Positions 36,699 to 44,329 of a stretch of DNA of 64,000 nt are shown here, one piece after another; the first letter of the stretch is position 1, and each line of letters begins with the position of its first letter. Source of the stretch: JAFEDN01 sp963697455 (GTDB lineage Bacteria; Pseudomonadota; Gammaproteobacteria; Coxiellales; Coxiellaceae); contig CAVOOI010000035.1 in NCBI GenBank assembly GCA_963697455.1, forward strand, positions 1 to 64,000, given 5' to 3'. Below the pieces are notes generated by a model that saw nothing but the letters and a program-made list of their open reading frames with translations, was not told where the DNA came from and did not search any database. The position numbers and the translations under genes were made by a program.

Positions 36699-38174
36699 TT
36701 ATAAATTTAAAGATAGCTCGATATAATTCTTAATAAATGGAGGGAATATTTGATTTTTGTAGTGTGTGTGGTCGGTATTGTATATCATGCCACGTCGACA
36801 CTGATTTCTTTCGGAATTTGGAATACTTGCTTGATGTCTCTGAATTGCTATTTCTGGAAACCAGTCATACCAGTTTGAATCAATTAAAATAGCATAGAGA
36901 TTTTTCATATTTTTCTTTAATTTTGATTGTAAATCTGAAGGTTTCTGCTCTGTTAGATCAATGAGTGTTTCACGCAGATGATTTCGGAGATAGTTGAGAA
37001 AATCTGTTATATTGGGGATAAGCATAGTTTCTATCAATGGTAGTGTGGATAGGCTAATTGCTAGGATTACTGGGACATCTCCAGAGCAGTATTTCTTTTG
37101 TAATTTATCGAGAATTTTTACTGCTATACATCTTGTAAAATGTTTTCGATGAATTTCCAGATACTCTGTATAATTACATAAGTGCTTAGGTAGTTTTAAA
37201 ATTTCCAGGTACCCTGCCAGCTGAGGGGGGATTAATTTTGGGAATTGGGAAAGGGCATATTGATTAATATAAATCCATTTTTTTAATTCACGAATAACAT
37301 TATTATAATTTAAATGAACCAATTCTAAGTTTAATTTTTCGTTTTTGGTTAGGCTTTGCCAGATTTTTTCCATTATTTTTGGCGTATACCATATTGATGA
37401 TGGTAGTCGATATGGTTTTTTTTGCTCATCTTCATGTCTATCGTGAAGAAACTTTGCTACTCTTAAGTATTCGGGAAAATGAGCAAGAGATTTGTGGTAT
37501 TGATCTAATAAGTTACTATCTCTTATACTGCAATCCAAAAAATAAGATTGTGACTGATAGGTGAATTCGAGGTCTGCTATCCCTTCTTTTTTTTCAGTTC
37601 TGGTTATTAATGAAAAGCCTGGGATTGTGGAGATAAATTGCGCTATTATTAATTCAAAAATTTTATCCCTATATCCATCTCTAAAATTTTTAACAAACTC
37701 ATCTTTAGGTAAATCTAAATATTGTACATATTGCAAAATCTCACCGATTTGAGATTTAAATTCATTATCATCGCAGTGGGTGGTGAAGTCATTTAAATTT
37801 TGAAGCCGGATGATCTTATTTTGTATTTTTTCTTTTTTCCAACTATTCTGCTTTGATTGACCCGAATATGATCTATCGAAAAATGAAAGTATTTCTGCTT
37901 CAAGTGTTTCAGACTCTTTTTTACATGATTTTTTGGCTTCATCGGAATAGAGAAATTGAACTGAAAGACTTTCTGCTTCAATATCTTCTGATATATATTT
38001 TTCTGGAATTTGAATTTCTTCTGGCGGAATTTTAACTACGCGCCCGTCTTTCCAAACGGAAATACTTTGACCGGATTTCTTATGTTCGGCAAGCGCCTGG
38101 GCAACGCCACGCTTGATGCCGAAATCGATTCTTTCAAAGAGGTCTGTGAGGTTTTTATTGTCGCGTTTACTCAT
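36699..38174 (-). CDS. Unknown 491-residue protein with an N-terminal EHK...VWKDGRVV module
   Basis: Residues about 15-55 (RGVAQALAEHKKSG, ISVWKDGRVVKIPPEEI) match a short module I know as small stand-alone proteins in many bacteria (AxAEHKxxGxxIavWrDGkVV). Here it is fused to about 430 further residues. Residues about 165-215 (KIFELIIAQFISTIPGF, GIADLEFTYQSQSYFLDCSI) have the strand-helix spacing of PD-(D/E)xK nuclease-like folds, with Asp-Leu-Glu and Leu-Asp-Cys in place of the usual motif, so activity is doubtful. CAGGAGTCATCCC before the ATG is a good ribosome site. Function unknown. Confidence 0.55.
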   Translation of the reverse strand: MSKRDNKNLTDLFERIDFGIKRGVAQALAEHKKSGQSISVWKDGRVVKIPPEEIQIPEKYISEDIEAESLSVQFLYSDEAKKSCKKESETLEAEILSFFDRSYSGQSKQNSWKKEKIQNKIIRLQNLNDFTTHCDDNEFKSQIGEILQYVQYLDLPKDEFVKNFRDGYRDKIFELIIAQFISTIPGFSLITRTEKKEGIADLEFTYQSQSYFLDCSIRDSNLLDQYHKSLAHFPEYLRVAKFLHDRHEDEQKKPYRLPSSIWYTPKIMEKIWQSLTKNEKLNLELVHLNYNNVIRELKKWIYINQYALSQFPKLIPPQLAGYLEILKLPKHLCNYTEYLEIHRKHFTRCIAVKILDKLQKKYCSGDVPVILAISLSTLPLIETMLIPNITDFLNYLRNHLRETLIDLTEQKPSDLQSKLKKNMKNLYAILIDSNWYDWFPEIAIQRHQASIPNSERNQCRRGMIYNTDHTHYKNQIFPPFIKNYIELSLNL

Positions 38175-38533
38175 GGGATGACTCCTGAAATCTTTGCCAA
38201 GACTCCTAAAATTTGCGTCGGCGGGAAGTTGCGATTTTATAGTGGGCCCATTAGGACGCTAATTGACGATCTAGTTAATTGATTTATAAAGCAGTTATTT
38301 TAATATCATTTGCCATATACCCCGAAATGTACCCCAAAAAAATTAGTGTTTGAAAATCAATTGGCCCCTACTGTAATTCATTGTTCTTCCTACTGCAACT
38401 CTCAACAAGCAGCAACCGGTTATTTCGTTGGGCTGTGGATTTTCGTTAAATAGCGAGAGTAATTGCATCACCAGTACATTATTTTTACCGCTATAAATAT
38501 TGCTTACTGGCAATATTACTTTTAAATATACAA
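38175..38533. other. Gene-free stretch with a partial tRNA-like fragment
   Basis: This 359-base gap holds the ribosome site of the minus-strand gene and, at 38243-38257, TGGGCCCATTAGGAC. That differs by one base from the 3' end of the tRNA-Met gene as read on this strand (TGGGCCCACTAGGAC). Only 15 bases match, so it may be chance or a decayed attachment site. Nothing else is recognised. Confidence 0.3.
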
Positions 38534-39507
38534 ATGATTAAAAAAGGAAAAAAGCCTCATAATCACCCAGCGAAAAAGCGATCTGCTTTGATTTCGAGTT
38601 ATACCTCTATACATTCGGGGATTGTGGAGATGCTTGAAGCTGCCCGTAAAACGGTGGCGACTTCTGTTAACGCCATCATGACTGTAACTTATTGGGAAAT
38701 AGGGAGGCGTATTGTTAGTTTTGAGCAAGGCGGCTCTGAACGTGCGGAATATGGAAAGATGCTGATTAAAAAATTGTCAGTTGATCTTACTAAGCAATAT
38801 AAGCGTGGTTTTGCTAAAGCTAACCTCTGGAATATGCGAGCTTTTTTCTTAGCCTGGCCGGATGAAAAGATTCTCCAGACAGTGTCTGGAGAATTGGATA
38901 AACAAAGTCTGCGGCTACAAGTGGCTGAAAAATCAGGTGGCCGCTTAAAGGCAGCAGTACCAGCCAGTCATTTTGCTTTGCCGTGGTCAGCTTATGTAAG
39001 ACTGCTATCAATCAAAGATGCCGCTGCTAGAACTTTTTATGGAAAAGAGGCGATGCGCGGTGGTTGGTCTGTGCGTCAGCTTGATAGACAAATTAACTCT
39101 CTTTTTTATGAGCGTACTGCCCTATCGAATAATAAGGTGGCTATGCTGAAAAAAGGCGGCGCTTTGTCTTACGATGTGGAAACCTCGGAAGAGCAATTAA
39201 AGACCCTTTTGTGCTGGAATTTCTGAATTTGAAGGATGAATATTCAGAAAATGACCTGGAAGAAGCTTTGATTAACCACCTCTATTTGAATTATGCCAAA
39301 GAACATTGGGTGCGAGAGGGTGAAAATCCTCCTGTTGGCCTCATACTATGTACGCAAAAAGATAGTGCTGTAGCACGATATGCACTTGATGGGCTGCCCA
39401 ATAAAGTACTTGCCTCAGAATATAAAACTGTTTTACCTGATCCGGAGAAAATTGCAGAAGAACTTGCCAAGGCAAGAAAAATATTAGAAGGAAAAATTAA
39501 ATGTTAA
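38534..39507 (+). pseudogene. YhcG/DUF1016-family nuclease, frameshifted and lacking the catalytic core
   Basis: The first frame gives a complete DUF1016 N-terminal domain (ITYWEIGRRIVSFEQGG-like segment, AEYGKMLIKKLS, NLWNMRAFFLAWP, LPWSAYVRLLSI). At about 39200 one A seems missing: restoring it turns KTLLCWNF into K-D-P-F-V-L-E-F-L-N-L-K-D. The second frame then reads EYSENDLEEALI and jumps straight to HLYLNYAKEHWVREGENPPVGLILC. About 55 residues that carry the PD-(D/E)xK active site in intact relatives are absent. The N-terminal part could still be made. YhcG-type proteins often occur in defence and restriction loci. Confidence 0.82.
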
Positions 39508-39711
39508 CTAAAAAATTTTTTATTCTAATTTTTACAATTATAATCTATTTTTTTACTACAACACAAATCTTCAAAAGCTAGAGCGTTTATAGCTTTATTT
39601 TCCCAAAAGTATGGTAATGTGTTTTTAAAGAACCTCTCCTCACTCTTCCATCAAATACTCGAAGAAATCTCTAAATTTGACAAAATTGCAAGTCTGACAC
39701 TTGTAAACGCG

Positions 39712-40095
39712 TCAAGGAGTGCCGTTCGTCAAAGACTTACTTCTCTCCTGAATAGCTTTATCAATAAGGCCAATAGTTTTCAATGGATTTTCAACCTCAA
39801 CAATGATTCTTTTATATTTATCCTTTGTTTCAATCACAATTGACTTTTCCCAGTTTCTAACATCCCAAAATTCATTGCCAAAACCCCTATAAGCACCTGA
39901 TACTAAGAAAGGAAAAAGATTGACGCCTAGCATACGAATGCCCTTAGGGTGTGTTATTAAATCTGAACCTGTATTATGCTTCACTGAAATTATATTGCTA
40001 AGAGGTATAATAATAGACGATTTCAATGACAAAAGTTTATGTACTCCTAATATATTAATTTTTAGGATATTGTTTACTATATTTATTTTGACCAT
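39712..40095 (-). CDS. Small unknown protein, PH-like fold suspected
   Basis: A 127-residue protein with strand-rich sequence: SSIIIPLSNIISVKHN, GIRMLGVNLFPFLVSGAY, EFWDVRNWEKSIVIET, KRIIVEVENPLKTIGLIDKAI. The FWDVRN...KSIVIE...Y+RIIVEVENP layout resembles small bacterial PH-domain-like proteins I have seen annotated as hypothetical. The end of the chain (ERSKSLTNGTP) is polar. It lies just outside the island, 70 bases from the duplicated tRNA fragment. Confidence 0.55.
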   Translation of the reverse strand: MVKINIVNNILKINILGVHKLLSLKSSIIIPLSNIISVKHNTGSDLITHPKGIRMLGVNLFPFLVSGAYRGFGNEFWDVRNWEKSIVIETKDKYKRIIVEVENPLKTIGLIDKAIQERSKSLTNGTP

Positions 40096-40164
40096 ATAAA
40101 ATCCTGGGTGTTGCTCAATTAATGCTACTTTACCTCTGTATGATTACACAAATCTGATTTAATT

Positions 40165-40207
40165 TTGGGCCCACTAGGACTCGAACCTAGGACCAAAAGA
40201 TTATGAG
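40165..40207. repeat. Attachment-site copy: 43-bp duplicate of the tRNA-Met 3' half
   Basis: Bases 40165-40207 are identical to 44115-44157, which is the 3' half (anticodon loop to discriminator) of the complete tRNA-Met gene. The same orientation and the truncated tRNA make it the distal att site of an element integrated in that gene, with island DNA between (40208-44114). The sequence after the fragment (AACCCATATTAAC) no longer matches the tRNA. The 559-base gap 40096-40654 otherwise holds the internal repeat at 40338 and AT-rich DNA in which I recognise no gene. Confidence 0.85.
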
Positions 40208-40337
40208 AACCCATATTAACTTTATCATTAACTTCTATATTTATCTATCTCTTTCTATTTAAAGCTATTTTTTCCTATTTAAGTTTCGCATATTTTTCTA
40301 TAAAATACCATGAATATCTATATTTTTCTTGGCACAT

Positions 40338-40355
40338 TTACACTAGAATTACACG
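40338..40355. repeat. 18-bp direct repeat near the left island end
   Basis: TTACACTAGAATTACACG occurs here and identically at 44052-44069, in the same orientation, inside both ends of the island. It may be an arm-type recombinase site or a vestige of a nested duplication. Confidence 0.6.
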
Positions 40356-40654
40356 AAAGAATTTCCCTTGCTGCCGTATATTTTTTTAATCGCATTTAAG
40401 GTTCATGATGTCCTGGATTACAAAAAACGTAATGTTAAGAACACAGTGCACTTGCCAAAAACCCTCAAACAATTTCTACAGAAATGTTTCCATGTCTTTA
40501 AAAGTTAAAAATTTATTGTAAGCTATCTTGGAAAGAAGTATTATTGATGCTATTAAAGCTTGCCAAGGCTATGCTAAGCATCCTCAAGCCGGCGAGCTAC
40601 TTTTATAGGCAACATGTAATTAAGCCCCGTCATCAATTATGGAGTCTCTTCAAA

Positions 40655-42076
40655 ATGAAGGACCAGATTCTTTTGGATCAAGTCTCTCTCGCCGAAGATA
40701 GCACACGTCAATTTAAAATCGATGTGCGTAATGTTGAATCCCTCGCTTCTGAAATGGCGGCATTCGCAAACTCCGAAGGCGGAACGATTTACTTGGGGGT
40801 AGCCGACAATGGAAATCCAGTAGGATTTGATAAGGTAGACATTGCTCGGCTTAATCAAATGATTAGCAATGCTGCCAGCCAGCTTGTGAAAAGTCCACTC
40901 ACTGTTCGAACAGAAAACATCGCTCTTCAGAACGGTCGCATTGTAATTGTATTGACCGTGCCAAAAGGGCTCGACAAACCTTATTTTGATAAGAATGGTG
41001 TTATCTGGCTTAAAACCGGTTCGGACAAACGGCGGATAAACTCCAAGGAAGAATTACGACGTCTATTTCAAATTACTGACCAGTTTCATGCTGATGAGTT
41101 ACCGACTAAAGCGGGAATCGATAAGTTGGATAAGCTGCGTTTTAGAGACTTTCTGCGGGATTCCTACAAAGAAGATTACCCAGACGACCCCAACGAATTG
41201 ACACACTTATTGCAAAACATGAACTTAGCCACTGATGACGGGAAGCTAAACTTAGCTGGTCTCCTCATGTTCGCCGAACGGCCGGAACTCATTAAGCCAC
41301 AGTTTCAGATCAAAGCTATCCGTTATCCAGGCAATCAGATCCATGTGACCGATTATTTGGATACAGAGGATTTTGCTGGATCACTGTCAAAAATCTTCAA
41401 AGAGGCCATTGCTTTTGTAATGCGTAATTTGCACAAAGTCCAAGCAGGAAGAGGTATCAATGCACCTGGGCAACCTGAAATTTCGGAAAACGTGTTTGAG
41501 GAATTGCTAGTCAACGCGCTAGTGCATCGAGATTACTTGGTGAGTGCACCGATTCGATTATTCATCTTTAATAACCGTATCGAGATTATCAGCCCTGGTC
41601 ATCTACCCAATAACCTAACCGTGGAGAAGATTCGGACTGGAAATTCTAATATCCGCAATCCTATCATAGTCTCCTTCATAGCTAAAGGATTGCTTCCGTA
41701 CCACGGATTAGGTTCTGGGATCAAAAGAGCTTTGACGGAATGGCCAGAGATCGATTTTACAGATGATAGGGACGGTTGCTTATTTATCGCCACGATCCAT
41801 CGAAAATCAATGGAACACTTAGCTCAGACTAATAAAGGTGCGTTAAAGGTGCAAAAGAATGTCAATAATGCACCTATAATTGCGCCTTTAACTGATTTTC
41901 AGGAACAATTATTGGATTCTATCCGCTCAAATCCCGCTATTTCCTATGACGAACTCGCAAAGTTGACTCAAAAAGACCGATCTACTGTTATGCGCAATCT
42001 CAGAAAGCTGAAGCGTGCCAGTATTTTGAAACGGGTAGGTTCAAAGAAAACTGGCCATTGGGAAGTGTCGGAATGA
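40655..42076 (+). CDS. AlbA_2 (Schlafen-like) / HATPase_c_4 regulator with C-terminal winged helix
   Basis: A 473-residue protein. Start 40655 is chosen because MKDQILLDQVSLAEDST begins the domain and GGAG lies 11 bases before it; the frame is open back to 40544. The N-terminal AlbA_2 domain spans about residues 8-130 (EMAAFANSEGGTIYLGVADNG, WLKTGSDKRRI). A GHKL-like ATPase module follows (FEELLVNALVHRDY, IEIISPGHLPNN, GLGSGIKRAL), and a winged helix ends the chain (ISYDELAKLTQKDRSTVMRNL). This COG2865-type architecture is known for putative transcriptional regulators, often in mobile or defence loci. The Glu of the usual ExxxxEFK is changed to Gln-Phe-Lys. It lies inside the tRNA-Met island. 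Confidence 0.82.
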   Translation: MKDQILLDQVSLAEDSTRQFKIDVRNVESLASEMAAFANSEGGTIYLGVADNGNPVGFDKVDIARLNQMISNAASQLVKSPLTVRTENIALQNGRIVIVLTVPKGLDKPYFDKNGVIWLKTGSDKRRINSKEELRRLFQITDQFHADELPTKAGIDKLDKLRFRDFLRDSYKEDYPDDPNELTHLLQNMNLATDDGKLNLAGLLMFAERPELIKPQFQIKAIRYPGNQIHVTDYLDTEDFAGSLSKIFKEAIAFVMRNLHKVQAGRGINAPGQPEISENVFEELLVNALVHRDYLVSAPIRLFIFNNRIEIISPGHLPNNLTVEKIRTGNSNIRNPIIVSFIAKGLLPYHGLGSGIKRALTEWPEIDFTDDRDGCLFIATIHRKSMEHLAQTNKGALKVQKNVNNAPIIAPLTDFQEQLLDSIRSNPAISYDELAKLTQKDRSTVMRNLRKLKRASILKRVGSKKTGHWEVSE

Positions 42077-42210
42077 ATCAACGATCACAAGAGGCTCTCA
42101 AGTGCGTATATTTTGACGCATTGTGAAATTGCACGAGAAGACTAAGGGTAATAAGATACTTCTCTTTTAACAATAATGAATATTTCAAAAATAGAGTGTG
42201 GAACACAACC

Positions 42211-43968
42211 ATGAAAATACAAACCGATTTAATCAAAATTAATCTTGAAGAATTGTCTCAATGTGGTTATGACCAGCTAATTGAAAGTAATGATTTAAGC
42301 TTATATGAATTAGCAGAGACATTTTATAAAGCTAGTGAAATGATAAAGGAAAATGATGAAAAAGGGAAATATCGTGCTCTAATATTATTGACGTTAATTT
42401 GTTCACTTACTTTAGATTTAAATAATGTCAAAAAGCCATTCCGACCAATGAGGGTAAAAGATCTTTCTTTTCCTGATGATTTTAATAACGAGAATGGGGA
42501 ACTGTTGGCAACTTTTGCTGATCTCATTCATCACCCTATGTTAGCAGCCAGGGTATATGATTTAGCCTGGGTAATTTCACATAATTATTCAGCGGCAAAA
42601 AAGGCCGTTGAAAGATATATGAAAGCATTTCATGACCTACGCAGAGACAACTGGTTTGAAAGTCTTGACCTAATTGAAAGAGCCTTAATGATTGCTAAGA
42701 ATATAAAAGATTCTGAAAAAATTGAATCCATAAAATTAATTTTAATTGCAATAATAGATTCTAAAAGCGAATTTTTCGATCTGAGAGCGGCGTATAGAGT
42801 TCCTAAACTATTAATGGAGCAAAAACTTGTCCCTTACATTGAAATAGGAAATTTAGCAGAGGCATTATCTGATTTGATGCCCGAAAATTTTACTGGATGT
42901 GATTATCGATATAATATTCTAAAAATTTCTCAAAAAGGATTTCAAAAAGCTCAAGATTATGAAAATGTTGAAATTATAAAATTAAAAGCTGCAAATGTTC
43001 TATTAAAAAAATCTAAACTGGCAGAAAAAGATTCAAAAGCATTGGCTGCCGGTTGCTTGCAAGAAGCCATCTATGAATTCAAAATGTGTACTGGACAAAA
43101 AGAAAAAATTACAGAACTTCAACAAAAACTTAAAAATCTTCTTTTGGAGTCTTTGCCAGAAATGTCACAGATATCTATTCCTCTAAATTTAGAAGAATTT
43201 TCACAACAAACAAAATTAATTATGACGGGTCAGAACTTGAAGAAATCGATTCAAACCTTTGCTTTTATAATATCGCCTTTAAAAAGGAAAAAATTTGAAG
43301 AGAAAGCTTTAGAGAACGCACAAAAAGATCCAATAGCTAACACAATTCCACAATTTAAATATAATGAAGAGATGAAACCTGTGATTATGATTCCTCCATT
43401 ACTTAGCAGTAGAGGAGGAGATTACGAACTTGCTTTAAAATCTGCTTGTTTTGATCAGGCTAAGTTTTTCCGTAATATTACTGTAAATGGAATAATACTG
43501 CCTGCTCTCCAAGAATTATTAAAAACACACACAGTCGATGAAAAAATGCTCTTTGAAAGTATAGGCAATTGCCCATTTTTTCCTCCAGGTAGGGAAAGGC
43601 TTTGGATAAAAGGATTTTTTTATGGATTTCAAGAAGATTTTACCATTTCACTTAGCTTACTAATTCCGCAATTTGAACATGCTTTAAGAAAATATCTTGA
43701 GAGCAAAGGTGAGCAGATATGGAGAATAGATTCAATTGGACAGTATTCAGAAATAACCCTTGGCGAGATACTGGAATCGAGTACTGCACGTGATATTTTG
43801 GGAGAAGATATACAATTTGAATTACAAGATCTTTTAGTTGATCGAGCAGGTGAAAATTTTCGAAATGAATTTGCTCATGGACTTATGTCGGAATCTAAAT
43901 TCTATTCCCCAGCTTCAATTTATCTTTGGTGGCTTTTGTTTCAAGTAATAATGAACTTTTGTAAGTAA
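42211..43968 (+). CDS. DUF4209-like protein with a C-terminal HEPN-type R-x4-H motif
   Basis: A protein of 585 residues (ATG at 42211; an in-frame GTG at 42196 would give 590, and neither has a clear ribosome site). It is helical throughout. The C-terminal part (PPGRERLWIKGFFYGFQEDF, LLIPQFEHALRKYLE, LQDLLVDRAGENFRNEFAHGL) matches the DUF4209 region as I know it. RNEFAH near residues 551-556 is an R-x4-H motif as in HEPN RNases. HEPN proteins are common effectors of toxin-antitoxin and anti-phage systems. It is 134 bases after the AlbA_2 gene in the same direction, within the island, and more AT-rich than its partner. RNase activity is inference. Confidence 0.65.
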   Translation: MKIQTDLIKINLEELSQCGYDQLIESNDLSLYELAETFYKASEMIKENDEKGKYRALILLTLICSLTLDLNNVKKPFRPMRVKDLSFPDDFNNENGELLATFADLIHHPMLAARVYDLAWVISHNYSAAKKAVERYMKAFHDLRRDNWFESLDLIERALMIAKNIKDSEKIESIKLILIAIIDSKSEFFDLRAAYRVPKLLMEQKLVPYIEIGNLAEALSDLMPENFTGCDYRYNILKISQKGFQKAQDYENVEIIKLKAANVLLKKSKLAEKDSKALAAGCLQEAIYEFKMCTGQKEKITELQQKLKNLLLESLPEMSQISIPLNLEEFSQQTKLIMTGQNLKKSIQTFAFIISPLKRKKFEEKALENAQKDPIANTIPQFKYNEEMKPVIMIPPLLSSRGGDYELALKSACFDQAKFFRNITVNGIILPALQELLKTHTVDEKMLFESIGNCPFFPPGRERLWIKGFFYGFQEDFTISLSLLIPQFEHALRKYLESKGEQIWRIDSIGQYSEITLGEILESSTARDILGEDIQFELQDLLVDRAGENFRNEFAHGLMSESKFYSPASIYLWWLLFQVIMNFCK

Positions 43969-44051
43969 GTATTTATTATCTGCCTGATACTCCTCTTCCT
44001 TAGGAAGAAGGCAAAACATATCTGCGTTGATCTGAATACTTGCTGACGCGA

Positions 44052-44069
44052 TTACACTAGAATTACACG
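44052..44069. repeat. 18-bp direct repeat near the right island end
   Basis: Second copy of TTACACTAGAATTACACG (first at 40338-40355), 46 bases before the intact tRNA-Met copy of the attachment repeat. Confidence 0.6.
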
Positions 44070-44115
44070 TAACTAAGTCGAGCTAAAGTTTTCATCTCTA
44101 AGTCTTTGATTTTAT

Positions 44116-44189
44116 TGGGCCCACTAGGACTCGAACCTAGGACCAAAAGATTATGAGTCTTCTGCTCTAACCAACTGAGCTATGGGCCC
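44116..44189 (-). tRNA. tRNA-Met (anticodon CAT)
   Basis: Read on the minus strand from 44189: acceptor GGGCCCA pairs with TGGGCCC, D arm GCTC/GAGC with AGTTGGTTA loop, anticodon stem GAAGA/TCTTT around CTCATAA (anticodon CAT), T arm CTAGG-TTCGAGT-CCTAG, discriminator A. All stems close. CCA is not encoded. The first pair is G-C and pairs normally, so this is an elongator-type Met tRNA (or an Ile tRNA read with lysidine; I cannot exclude that). Its 3' half is duplicated at 40165-40207, so it is the integration site of the island. Confidence 0.9.
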
Positions 44190-44329
44190 AAAAATGGACT
44201 GATTTTTGGAGAAAGGATTATCGCATGAGAGGTGGTCTGTTATCAATGGCGATTCGTGGTCGCCCATAGCCAATATAAGCGCCAGCTACGGCCCTTTGCC
44301 GACTAAGGCTCGCTAATTTGGAAAACTGT

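Noticed and set aside
40370..40520. Open stretch before the AlbA_2 gene (KVHDVLDYKKRNVKNTVHLPK...) that could be an integrase remnant.
   Set aside because: No recombinase motif (R, H-x-x-R, Y) is visible and the composition is ordinary AT-rich DNA, so I could not support it.
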